DNA of 64,000 bases from Amycolatopsis sp. NBC_00345 (GTDB lineage: Bacteria > Actinomycetota > Actinomycetes > Mycobacteriales > Pseudonocardiaceae): assembly GCF_036116635.1 (NCBI RefSeq), contig NZ_CP107995.1, positions 992,001-1,056,000 on the forward strand, written 5' to 3'. This document shows, in pieces, positions 57,783 through 64,000 of this stretch (its first letter is position 1; each line of letters opens with the position of its first letter). The notes beneath the pieces were generated by a model. That model ran no database searches, was not told the origin of the DNA, and was given only the letters and a program-made list of their open reading frames with translations. Made by a program: the position numbers and the translations under genes.

Positions 57783-58687
57783 GGGAGTACGTGGCCGGGG
57801 CGCCGCCGATGCGGGACGCGATCGACGCCCTGCGCGCGGCCCTGCGCGACGGCCTCGACCCCGAGCAGGACCCGCCACGGTCGGTCGTCGAGGTGCCGCA
57901 CGGGCAGCTGCTGCTCATGCCCGCGTACTGGGGCCGCTACGCCGGGGTCAAGGTCGCCACCGTCGCGCCCGGAAACCCGGAGCGCGGCCTGCCGCGGATC
58001 CAGGGCGACTACCTGCTGCTGGACGGGCCGACGCTCAGCCCGCTCGCGCTGCTGGACGGGGTCGCGCTGACCTCGGTCCGCACCGCGGCGGTGTCGGCCG
58101 TGGCCGCCGACGCGCTCGCGGAGCCGGACGCCGCGCGTCTCGTGGTGTTCGGCACCGGGCCGCAGGCCCACAGCCACGTCGAGGCCCTGCGGGCGGTCCG
58201 GCCGGTGCGGGAGCTGGTCGTGGTCGCCCGCGACCCGGGCCGTACCGCCGAGTTCGCGGCGGCCTACCCGGACCTGGACGCCCGCGTCGGCACGGCGGCG
58301 GACGTCGGGGACGCCGACCTCGTCGCCTGCTGCACCACTGCCCGGACCCCGCTCTTCGACGGCTCGCTGCTGCCGGACCACACGACGGTCGTGGCGGTCG
58401 GCTCGCACGAGCCGGAGGCCCGGGAGGTCGACGACGTCACCGTGCGGCGCTCCACTGTGGTCGTGGAGGCGCGGGCCGCCGCGCTGCGCGAGGCCGGTGA
58501 CGTGGTCCTGGCCGTGCGGTCGGGCGCGATCGGGCCGGACGCGCTGCACACGTTGTCCGACCTCGTGCGAGGGAAGGCCGACGTGCCCGCGGGGCGGCCC
58601 CGGCTGTTCAAGAGCGTGGGAATGGCGTGGGAGGATCTGGTGGTCGCCGCGACGCGGCACGAAACCGCCAGGGGAGACCGACGATGA
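57779..58687 (+). CDS. ornithine cyclodeaminase-family reductase (pyrroline-2-carboxylate reductase type)
   Basis: 302 residues of the OCD/mu-crystallin family. Substrate-side VATVAPGNPERGLPRIQGDY and the Rossmann loop VFGTGPQAHSHVEALRAV are clear; TTARTPLFDGSLLPDHTTVVAVGSHEPEAREVD (shown in part as TTARTPLFDG) is the family core. Members in hydroxyproline clusters reduce pyrroline-2-carboxylate to L-proline, which would take up the product of aconitase X. Overlaps the epimerase and the GntR gene by four bases each. Confidence 0.87.
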   Translation: MREYVAGAPPMRDAIDALRAALRDGLDPEQDPPRSVVEVPHGQLLLMPAYWGRYAGVKVATVAPGNPERGLPRIQGDYLLLDGPTLSPLALLDGVALTSVRTAAVSAVAADALAEPDAARLVVFGTGPQAHSHVEALRAVRPVRELVVVARDPGRTAEFAAAYPDLDARVGTAADVGDADLVACCTTARTPLFDGSLLPDHTTVVAVGSHEPEAREVDDVTVRRSTVVVEARAAALREAGDVVLAVRSGAIGPDALHTLSDLVRGKADVPAGRPRLFKSVGMAWEDLVVAATRHETARGDRR

Positions 58688-59358
58688 CGATGGACGGCCA
58701 CCAGGCGCTGGCCCTGCCCGTGTTCGGCGTCCAGCGGAACCTGCGCGACCAGATCACGCAGACGCTGCGCGCCGCGGTGATCTCCGGGGAGCTGCGGCCC
58801 GGCGAGGTGTACTCCGCGCCGAGCCTGGCCGCGCAGTTCGGCGTCTCGGCCACCCCGGTCCGCGAGGCGATGCTGGACCTGGTCAAGGAAGGCCTGATCG
58901 ACACGGTGCGCAACAAGGGGTTCCGGGTCACCGAACCGTCCGAAAAGGACCTCGACGACCTGTCCGAGCTCCGCGCGCTGATCGAGGTGCCCACGGTCCG
59001 CCGCATCGCCGAGGCCGGCGTCGACCCGGCGGTGATCGCCGAGCTGCGCCCGCTGGCACTGGGCATCGAGCGCGCGGCCGCCGAGCACGACCTCATCGCG
59101 CACGTCGCCACGGACATGCAGTTCCACCTCCGGCTGCTGGAGCAGGCGGGCAACCCGCAGCTGGTGGAGACGGTGCGCTCGCTGCGCGCCCGGTCCCGCA
59201 TTTACGGCCTCGCGGGCCTGGCCGAGCGCGACGAGCTGATCCCCTCCTCGGCCGAGCACGCCGAGCTGCTGGACCTCATCGAGGCCGGCGACGCGGCCGG
59301 CGCGGAGGCGCTGATGGACCGTCATATCCGGCACGTGCGCGGCATCTGGGCCCGCTGA
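58684..59358 (+). CDS. GntR-family (FCD) regulator of the hydroxyproline locus
   Basis: 224 residues. Winged helix at about 15-80 (VYSAPSLAAQFGVSATPVRE, VRNKGFRVTEP). FCD domain with metal ligands in DMQFHLRLLEQAGNPQL and SSAEHAELLDLIEAGD and MDRHIRHV. Last gene of the plus-strand operon (ATGA overlap; GGGGAGA upstream). The ATGTnACAT palindromes at 48110 and 55807 are the obvious targets, giving control of both halves of the locus. Confidence 0.88.
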   Translation: MTMDGHQALALPVFGVQRNLRDQITQTLRAAVISGELRPGEVYSAPSLAAQFGVSATPVREAMLDLVKEGLIDTVRNKGFRVTEPSEKDLDDLSELRALIEVPTVRRIAEAGVDPAVIAELRPLALGIERAAAEHDLIAHVATDMQFHLRLLEQAGNPQLVETVRSLRARSRIYGLAGLAERDELIPSSAEHAELLDLIEAGDAAGAEALMDRHIRHVRGIWAR

Positions 59359-59405
59359 CCGCTCCGGCGTGGCAGGGTGGGCCCGGGCCATGAGGGGAGA
59401 ACACG

Positions 59406-60032
59406 ATGAGTGAAGACCGGGCGATGGCGGCGCCGGAGCTGTTCGACGCCGTCGGCGCGGGCTACGACGAGGTGTTCGGGCAGCGCGCAGTGGCCGAGAC
59501 CGCGGTGCGGCAGCTGCTCGGCTCGCTGCCGCCGGAAGCGCGGGTGCTCGACATCGGCAGCGGCACGGGCCGTCCGGTCGCGGACGCGCTCGCTGCGGCG
59601 GGCCACCGGGTGACCGGCCTTGACGTGTCGGCCGTGATGGTCGAGCTGGCGCGGTCGCGGGTGCCGCAGGCGGAGTTCGTCCAGGCCGATGTGCGGGAGT
59701 GGCAGTCGGAGCCGGAGTCGTGGGACGCGGTGTGCGCCTTCTTCTCGTTCCTGCAGCTGCCGCGAGCCGACACCGAGGCCGTGCTGGCGGACATCGCGCG
59801 CTGGCTCGTCCCGGGTGGACAGCTCGTGCTCGTGACTGTGCCGATGGATGTGGAGGGGCTGCGCGTGCCGTTCCTCGGTCACCACATCGAGGTCACCAGC
59901 TTCGCCGAGCCGGACCTGGTGGACCGCGTCCGGGCGAGCGGGCTCGACGTCACCGGTACCCGGTCCGAGGTCTTCGACGAGCCCGGTGCGGAGCCGGAGG
60001 AGCATTTGCTGATCACCGCGCGGAAATCCTGA
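59406..60032 (+). CDS. class I SAM-dependent methyltransferase
   Basis: 208 residues. SAM motif I VLDIGSGTGRPVADAL at about 46-61, acidic residue in GLDVSAVMV, motif II in WDAVCAFFSFLQLPRAD. Small methyltransferase of the UbiE/Tam-like kind without clues to the acceptor. GGGGAGAAC before the ATG. Followed by a hairpin and a convergent small gene. Confidence 0.87.
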   Translation: MSEDRAMAAPELFDAVGAGYDEVFGQRAVAETAVRQLLGSLPPEARVLDIGSGTGRPVADALAAAGHRVTGLDVSAVMVELARSRVPQAEFVQADVREWQSEPESWDAVCAFFSFLQLPRADTEAVLADIARWLVPGGQLVLVTVPMDVEGLRVPFLGHHIEVTSFAEPDLVDRVRASGLDVTGTRSEVFDEPGAEPEEHLLITARKS

Positions 60033-60055
60033 TCCGTCCTCAGTGGATCGCTGAC

Positions 60056-60098
60056 CCGTCGAAGGCCTCCGCACAGCCGGTGCGGAGGTCTTCGACGG
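60056..60098. terminator. hairpin between methyltransferase and MT0933-like gene
   Basis: CCGTCGAAGGCCTCCGCAC and GTGCGGAGGTCTTCGACGG pair over 19 bases (one G-U) around AGCCG, between convergent genes. Confidence 0.75.
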
Positions 60099-60111
60099 TG
60101 AACGGCGCGGC

Positions 60112-60309
60112 TTACTGCTGCTGGTCGCCGCCGCCGTTGAAGCGTTCCTTGAGCTTGTCGGCGCCCTGGCTGATCTGGTCGCTGTGCTTGCCACCGGTTT
60201 TCTCGTCGGCGAATTGCGCGGCCTTGTCGACCCCCTGGTCGACCTTGTCGGAGTTGCCGCCGGCGAACTCCTGGATCTTTTCCTTGGCCTTGTCGAACAT
60301 GCCGTCCAT
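60112..60309 (-). CDS. MT0933-like small antitoxin-family protein
   Basis: 65 residues, highly charged, fully helical: FDKAKEKIQEFAGGNSDKVD and KTGGKHSDQISQGADKLKER match the MT0933/Rv0909-like family (the mycobacterial member is annotated as antitoxin). The gene is single here, with no toxin-like partner beside it, so a stress-related CsbD-like role is equally possible. ATG at 60309 with AGGAGCGGAAC upstream. Confidence 0.78.
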   Translation of the reverse strand: MDGMFDKAKEKIQEFAGGNSDKVDQGVDKAAQFADEKTGGKHSDQISQGADKLKERFNGGGDQQQ

Positions 60310-60419
60310 GTTCCGCTCCTCTCGTCGTACCGGAATCCTGCGTGGACACTTGCCGGGTACCCCAGGGGAGCGGGGGTTGCCCGGGGTTCGCCGGATCGGG
60401 TGAGATCTGTCGCCGGTGG

Positions 60420-60989
60420 CTAAGGCTTCCGAGGTGCCACAGTGAGGCCGTCGACGAGAAGTTCGGTGATACGGAAGGCTTCCTCGTGCCAGCCGGGGTA
60501 GGTGCGGGCGCCGCAGATCCCGCCGAGCGCGCGTAACACCGTCTGCCCGGTGATGTCGCCGCGGATCACGCCGGTTTCCGCGCCTCGTTCGAGCAGCAGG
60601 TCCAATGCGTCGCTGAGCTGCTCCCGGCCGCTGGTGAACACGGGGGAGTCGGTCGCCATGATGCTCTCGAGCGCGGCGGCCATGCCTTTGCTGACCGCGG
60701 CGTGCTCGACCACCCGCCGCAGGTACTCCGCGAGCGCGGCGCGTGGCTCCAGCTCTTCGAGCAGCCGCCGCGCGCTTTCGCAGACCTCGGTGACCTCCTG
60801 CCGGTAGACCTCCTCGACGACCGCGTCGCGCGTGTCGAAGTGCCGGTAGAGGGTGCCGACCGACACGCCGGCGCGCTTGGCGATCTCCTCGACGCGGATG
60901 TCGGCCTCACCGGCGGCGAAAGCCTCCCGGGCGACGGTGAGCAGCGCCTCCCGGTTGCGGCGGGCGTCGGAACGCAACGGACGTGACAT
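60420..60989 (-). CDS. TetR-family regulator
   Basis: 189 residues. Helix-turn-helix at about 8-55 (NREALLTVAREAFAAGEADI, EIAKRAGVSVGTLYRHFDTR). The helical ligand domain ends ITELLVDGLTVAPRKP. ATG at 60989 has GGGAGGGA upstream; the frame extends to 61019 through the promoter. Divergent from an SDR gene, with an inverted repeat between. Confidence 0.9.
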   Translation of the reverse strand: MSRPLRSDARRNREALLTVAREAFAAGEADIRVEEIAKRAGVSVGTLYRHFDTRDAVVEEVYRQEVTEVCESARRLLEELEPRAALAEYLRRVVEHAAVSKGMAAALESIMATDSPVFTSGREQLSDALDLLLERGAETGVIRGDITGQTVLRALGGICGARTYPGWHEEAFRITELLVDGLTVAPRKP

Positions 60990-61019
60990 GAATCCCTCCC
61001 GGCGCCAAAGGTGAACCAC

Positions 61020-61039
61020 CCTCCGTATATTACCGGAGG
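61020..61039. promoter_or_regulatory. candidate TetR operator (SDR promoter)
   Basis: CCTCCG and CGGAGG form an inverted repeat around TATATTAC, in the TetR-SDR intergenic region; the A/T-rich centre may be the -10 region. Confidence 0.55.
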
Positions 61040-61068
61040 TATGTTCACTTTAGCGGAAGGTGCTTGTC

Positions 61069-61833
61069 ATGGACGACGGACTGGCGGGTAAGCGCGTACT
61101 GGTGACCGGTGGGAGCCGAGGCCTGGGAGCGGCGACCGTCCGGCGGTTCGCGGAAGCGGGGGCCACCGTGCTGGCCGTCGCCCGCAACGCGCCGGCCGAG
61201 CCGTTGCCGGCGACCTTCATCCCCGGCGACCTCGGCACCTCGGCCGGCGCCGCGGCGCTCGCCCGGCGGGTGCTCGGCGAGGTCGGCGGGATCGACGTCC
61301 TGGTCGACAACGCGGCGGCCGCGACCGGGCCGGTGGCCACGCTGGAACGCACCGACGAGAGCTGGCTGGCCGACCTCGACGCGAACCTGCTCAGCGCGGT
61401 CCGCCTCGACCGCGAGCTCGTGCCCGGCATGGTCGAACGGGGCACCGGGGTGGTCGTGCACGTGTCCTCGATCGCGAGCCGGCTGCCGCAGGACCGGGAG
61501 GTTTCCTACGCGGCGGCCAAGTCCGCGCTCAACACCTACAGCCGCACCCTGGCCGCGGAAGTCGGCCCCCACGGCGTGCGAGTGGTGTGCGTCCTGCCCG
61601 GATTCATCGCGACGCAGGGCGCGCTCGACCATCTCCAGCAGTTCGCCGACCAGCAGGGCATCACGATCGAAGAGCAGACACAGCAGGTCGTCGAGCACCT
61701 GAACGTGCCGATGGGCCGGCCGGGCGAGCCCGAAGACGCCGCCGAGCTCATCGCCTTCCTGGCCTCCGCCCGCGCGAAATGGCTGACGGGAGCCCAATTC
61801 CGCGTCGACGGCGGCATCATTCCCACGACGTAG
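61069..61833 (+). CDS. short-chain dehydrogenase/reductase
   Basis: 254-residue classical SDR. Cofactor loop TGGSRGLG at about 15-22, R-containing VLAVARN after beta-2, DNAAAATG as the NNAG equivalent, and the catalytic Ser/Tyr/Lys in HVSSIASRL and SYAAAKSAL. Ends FRVDGGIIPTT. ATG at 61069 follows GGAAGG; a GTG three codons earlier is possible. Probably repressed by the divergent TetR. Substrate unknown. Confidence 0.9.
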   Translation: MDDGLAGKRVLVTGGSRGLGAATVRRFAEAGATVLAVARNAPAEPLPATFIPGDLGTSAGAAALARRVLGEVGGIDVLVDNAAAATGPVATLERTDESWLADLDANLLSAVRLDRELVPGMVERGTGVVVHVSSIASRLPQDREVSYAAAKSALNTYSRTLAAEVGPHGVRVVCVLPGFIATQGALDHLQQFADQQGITIEEQTQQVVEHLNVPMGRPGEPEDAAELIAFLASARAKWLTGAQFRVDGGIIPTT

Positions 61834-62115
61834 GAGAAAGGCCCGGCTGGTCGTTTTTTGCGTGCATGCGTCGTCGGCGAGGGCCGGTGGGCGCCTCGCG
61901 TCGGCCTCGGGGGGCACCGGGTCAACCTCCGCTCACGGGGGCGCGCACCGGCCCGTGACCATGGCGACCGGCACCCTCGGCGACGTTGACCTGTGTCACC
62001 CGTTCCTGGTGCATGCCGGTCGCCCGGGCCGTGCTCGACGGCCTTCACCGGTAGCCGCGCCACCGGTCCTTCTGGGTATCGTCGCCCCGTCGGGTATCGG
62101 AGCCGAGGAGGGCAC

Positions 62116-63210
62116 GTGGCGGGACCGTTGAGCGGGCTGAAGGTCGTGGAGCTGGCCGGGATCGGGCCGGGGCCGCACGCGTGCATGGTGCTGGCTGACC
62201 TCGGCGCGGACGTCGTGCGCGTCGAGCGGCCGTCCGGCTCGCTGGACCTCAGCGGTGGCAAGCCCGACCCGTTGCTGCGCGGCCGCCGGTCCGTCGCCGC
62301 GGACCTGAAGACGGCCGAGGGCCGCGAGCTGGTGCTGCGCCTGGCGGAGAAGGCGGACGTGCTGGTGGAGGGCCTGCGCCCGGGGGTCACCGAGCGCCTC
62401 GGCGTCGGCCCGGCCGACTGTCACGCCCGCAACCCGGGACTGGTTTACGGCCGGATGACCGGCTGGGGCCAGGACGGGCCGCTCGCGACCCGCGCCGGGC
62501 ACGACATCAACTACATCGGCCTGGTCGGCGTGCTGCACGCGATCGGCCGCGAGGGCGAGCGCCCGGTGCCGCCGCTGAACCTCGTCGGCGACTTCGGCGG
62601 CGGCTCGATGTTCCTGCTCGTCGGCGTGCTTTCCGCGCTGTGGGAACGGGAACGCACCGGGCAGGGCCAGGTCGTCGACGCCGCGATGGTCGACGGCGCC
62701 GGGGTGCTCGCGCAGATGGTGTGGGCGTTGCGCGGGCTCGGCTCGTGGTCCGACGACCGCGGCACCAACCTCCTCGACGGCGGCGCGCCCTTCTACGACA
62801 CCTACGTGTGCGCGGACGGCCGGTACGTCGCGGTCGGCTCGCTGGAGCCGCAGTTCTACGCGGTGCTGCTCGCGGGGCTGGAGCTGGACCCGGCGTCGCT
62901 GCCGCCGCAGCTGGACCGCGCGGGCTGGCCGGTGCTGCGCGCGACCTTCACGAAGGCGTTCCTGGCCCGCACCCGCGACGAGTGGGCCGAGGTGTTCGGC
63001 GACGTCGACGCGTGCGTCACCCCGGTGCTGACCCCGGACGAGGTCGCCGCGCACCCGCACGTCGCGGCCCGCAACGGCCTCATCGAACTCGACGGCATCC
63101 TCCAGCCCGCCCCGGCGCCCCGTTTCTCCCGCACGGCAACGGATCTGCCGTCGCCGCCGCCGAAACCGGGCGCCGACACCGAAGCGGTTCTCGCGGACTG
63201 GGGTGTCTGA
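62116..63210 (+). CDS. CaiB/BaiF family CoA enzyme, alpha-methylacyl-CoA racemase type
   Basis: 364 residues. GLKVVELAGIGPGPHACMVLADLGADVVRVE is the family N-terminus (given as LKVVELAGIGPGPH and LADLGADVVRVE). The racemase-type catalytic pair is present: His in RAGHDINYIGLVG and Asp in NLVGDFGGGSM. It epimerises 2-methylacyl-CoAs in branched fatty acid or sterol side-chain breakdown. GTG at 62116 has GAGGAGGG upstream. The preceding 282 bases hold no convincing gene. Followed by palindrome family A. Confidence 0.9.
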   Translation: MAGPLSGLKVVELAGIGPGPHACMVLADLGADVVRVERPSGSLDLSGGKPDPLLRGRRSVAADLKTAEGRELVLRLAEKADVLVEGLRPGVTERLGVGPADCHARNPGLVYGRMTGWGQDGPLATRAGHDINYIGLVGVLHAIGREGERPVPPLNLVGDFGGGSMFLLVGVLSALWERERTGQGQVVDAAMVDGAGVLAQMVWALRGLGSWSDDRGTNLLDGGAPFYDTYVCADGRYVAVGSLEPQFYAVLLAGLELDPASLPPQLDRAGWPVLRATFTKAFLARTRDEWAEVFGDVDACVTPVLTPDEVAAHPHVAARNGLIELDGILQPAPAPRFSRTATDLPSPPPKPGADTEAVLADWGV

Positions 63211-63226
63211 ACCCGCGGCTCAAGAA

Positions 63227-63272
63227 CTCGTGAGTGTTTAGGACGGTTAGAACCGTCCTAAACACTCACGAG
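63227..63272. repeat. intergenic palindrome family A, copy 2
   Basis: Perfect 22-base arms (left begins CTCGTGAGTGTTTAGGACGG) around AG. It differs from the copy at 8111-8156 by one to two bases per arm. Here it lies between two genes in the same direction (CoA enzyme and PPOX protein), so it would end the first transcript. Confidence 0.9.
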
Positions 63273-63291
63273 CGGCACTAGCGTGGTGCGC

Positions 63292-63684
63292 ATGGACCTT
63301 CCCGACGATCTCCGCGCCCTGCTGGAGCAGCCCAGCCTGTGCTTCCTCGCCACGACGATGCCCGACGGCTCGCCCCAGCTGACCCAGACCTGGGTCGACA
63401 CCGACGGCAAACACGTCCTGGTCAACACCGTCCAGGGCCACCAGAAGGTCCGCAACCTCGAGCGTGACCCGCGGGTGGCGCTGAACATCGCCGACGCCGC
63501 GAACCCGTTCCGCTACTACCGAGTCCGCGGCCGGGTCCTGGACATCACCGCCGACGGCGCCGCCGAGCACATCGAAAAGCTCGCCCAGCGCTACACCGGC
63601 AAGCCCTACGCCTGGTACGGCGGCCGCGACCAGGTCCGCCTCCTGCTGCGCATCGAGGCCGACAAGATCGGCACGTTGGGCTGA
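63292..63684 (+). CDS. PPOX-class F420-dependent oxidoreductase
   Basis: 130-residue split-barrel protein of the pyridoxamine 5'-phosphate oxidase-like class: LCFLATTMPDGSPQLTQTWV, VNTVQGHQKVRNLERDPRVA (K/R pattern for the cofactor phosphate) and RVRGRVLDI. The length and pattern fit the F420-binding group common in actinobacteria. No Shine-Dalgarno is visible; the ATG lies near the palindrome, so translation may be leaderless. Confidence 0.85.
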   Translation: MDLPDDLRALLEQPSLCFLATTMPDGSPQLTQTWVDTDGKHVLVNTVQGHQKVRNLERDPRVALNIADAANPFRYYRVRGRVLDITADGAAEHIEKLAQRYTGKPYAWYGGRDQVRLLLRIEADKIGTLG

Positions 63685-63718
63685 AAACAGCCACGTCGAG
63701 CCGGGCGAGGGACGCGCC

Positions 63719-64000
63719 TTATCCGTGGAGCCGCACCGGTAAAACCTGATGCCCGTTGGCGATGAACGACGCCAGCGGCACCAGCTCGTCGGCCGCCACG
63801 TCCAGGGCCAGCCGCGGGAAGCGGGCGAACAGCGCGGGCAGGGCGATCTCCGCCTCCATCCGGGCCAGCTGCGCGCCCGGGCAGTAGTGCACGCCGTGGC
63901 CGAAGGCCAGTGACGCCTTGTCCGCGCGGGTGATGTCGAACCGGTCGGCGTCCGGGCCGTGCTGGTCCTCGTCGCGTCCGGCGATGCCGAGCGAGGCCAG
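63719..64000 (-). CDS. cytochrome P450, C-terminal fragment (5' part outside window)
   Basis: Ninety-three codons and a TAA stop are visible. The heme loop reads LAFGHGVHYCPGAQLARMEA with the axial Cys, followed by helix L and the C-terminal ALFARFPRLALDV ... LPVRLHG (first motif written as LAFGHGVHYCPGAQLARM). The upstream part has GRDEDQHGPDADRFDI, the meander region before the heme loop. The gene enters from the right on the minus strand; it is distinct from the P450 at 37260. Confidence 0.9.
   Translation of the reverse strand: MASLGIAGRDEDQHGPDADRFDITRADKASLAFGHGVHYCPGAQLARMEAEIALPALFARFPRLALDVAADELVPLASFIANGHQVLPVRLHG

Noticed and set aside
60112..60309. Toxin-antitoxin module at the MT0933-like gene
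   Set aside because: Flanking genes are a methyltransferase (convergent) and a TetR regulator; neither looks like a toxin partner.
61834..62115. Small gene between the SDR and the CoA enzyme
   Set aside because: Open frames here have no ribosome site or recognisable motif, and the repeated GGTATCG words were too short to support a specific site.
8111..63272. Repeated palindromes as CRISPR repeats
   Set aside because: Copies are single, far apart and without regularly spaced spacers; no cas genes are present.

Overview
The window is a contiguous piece of a high-GC actinobacterial chromosome. Strong third-position GC bias, frequent GTG starts, many GTGA/ATGA/TGATG gene overlaps, ESX-type (WXG) proteins, an AfsQ1-like two-component system and F420/P450 enzymes all point to the Pseudonocardiales; an Amycolatopsis-like organism is the best guess. 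Roughly the first 1.2 kb is visibly poorer in GC than the rest and looks imported. No tRNA, rRNA, CRISPR array, integrase or transposase was seen.

Layout. 1-1116: a two-gene minus-strand cassette (ribbon-helix-helix antitoxin-like protein plus a large unknown partner that runs off the window) behind a palindromic operator. 1341-8106: a PrmC-like methyltransferase, a membrane protein, glycogen genes glgA-glgC, a PRC-barrel/DUF2382 stress protein, and a GntR-TauE/SafE pair. 8150-18676: a seven-gene minus-strand operon (solute-binding lipoprotein, DppB, a DppC-DppD fusion, DppF, a NanA/DapA-type aldolase, GH42 beta-galactosidase, secreted sialidase) facing a divergent GntR regulator at 18905; it reads as a sialoglycan scavenging and uptake locus. 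19642-26473: GNAT, a decayed maleate-isomerase-type pseudogene, SDR, NmrA-type protein, sugar isomerase plus Gfo/Idh/MocA dehydrogenase, and a TetR/MFS pair. 26551-29356: GerMN lipoprotein, histidine kinase and response regulator, divergent from a VanY-like peptidase and an SGNH hydrolase. 30906-37157: small membrane proteins, two ABM monooxygenases (one behind a structured leader), a three-gene WXG/ESX cluster and envelope proteins. 37260-45196: P450/TetR pair, a giant secreted subtilase-like protein, MFS/GntR pair. 45334-48042: one 902-residue cyclase-like/NB-ARC/TPR protein.

48131-59358 is a hydroxyproline catabolic locus. A three-subunit D-hydroxyproline dehydrogenase, hydroxyproline 2-epimerase and a DapA-family deaminase make the trans-4-hydroxyproline route; the two-subunit aconitase X dehydratase and an ornithine-cyclodeaminase-family reductase fit a cis-3-hydroxyproline-to-proline route. 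An MFS transporter, an amidohydrolase and a GntR regulator complete it. The same 9-bp palindrome type (ATGTnACAT) lies in front of both divergently placed transcription units, so the locus probably forms one regulon. The terminal semialdehyde dehydrogenase is not in the window.

59406-64000: methyltransferase, MT0933-like small protein, TetR/SDR pair, AMACR-type CoA enzyme, an F420-type PPOX protein and the C-terminal end of a second P450.

A recurring theme is long intergenic palindromes in several sequence families. Two pairs of copies have (nearly) identical arms at distant loci, mostly between convergent genes but once inside the sialoglycan operon. The items most worth a second look are the SD-sequestering leader at 32322-32508, the 17-residue minisatellite inside the dehydrogenase alpha subunit, the subtilase that lacks its catalytic histidine, the cyclase/NB-ARC/TPR protein and the antitoxin partner at the left edge.
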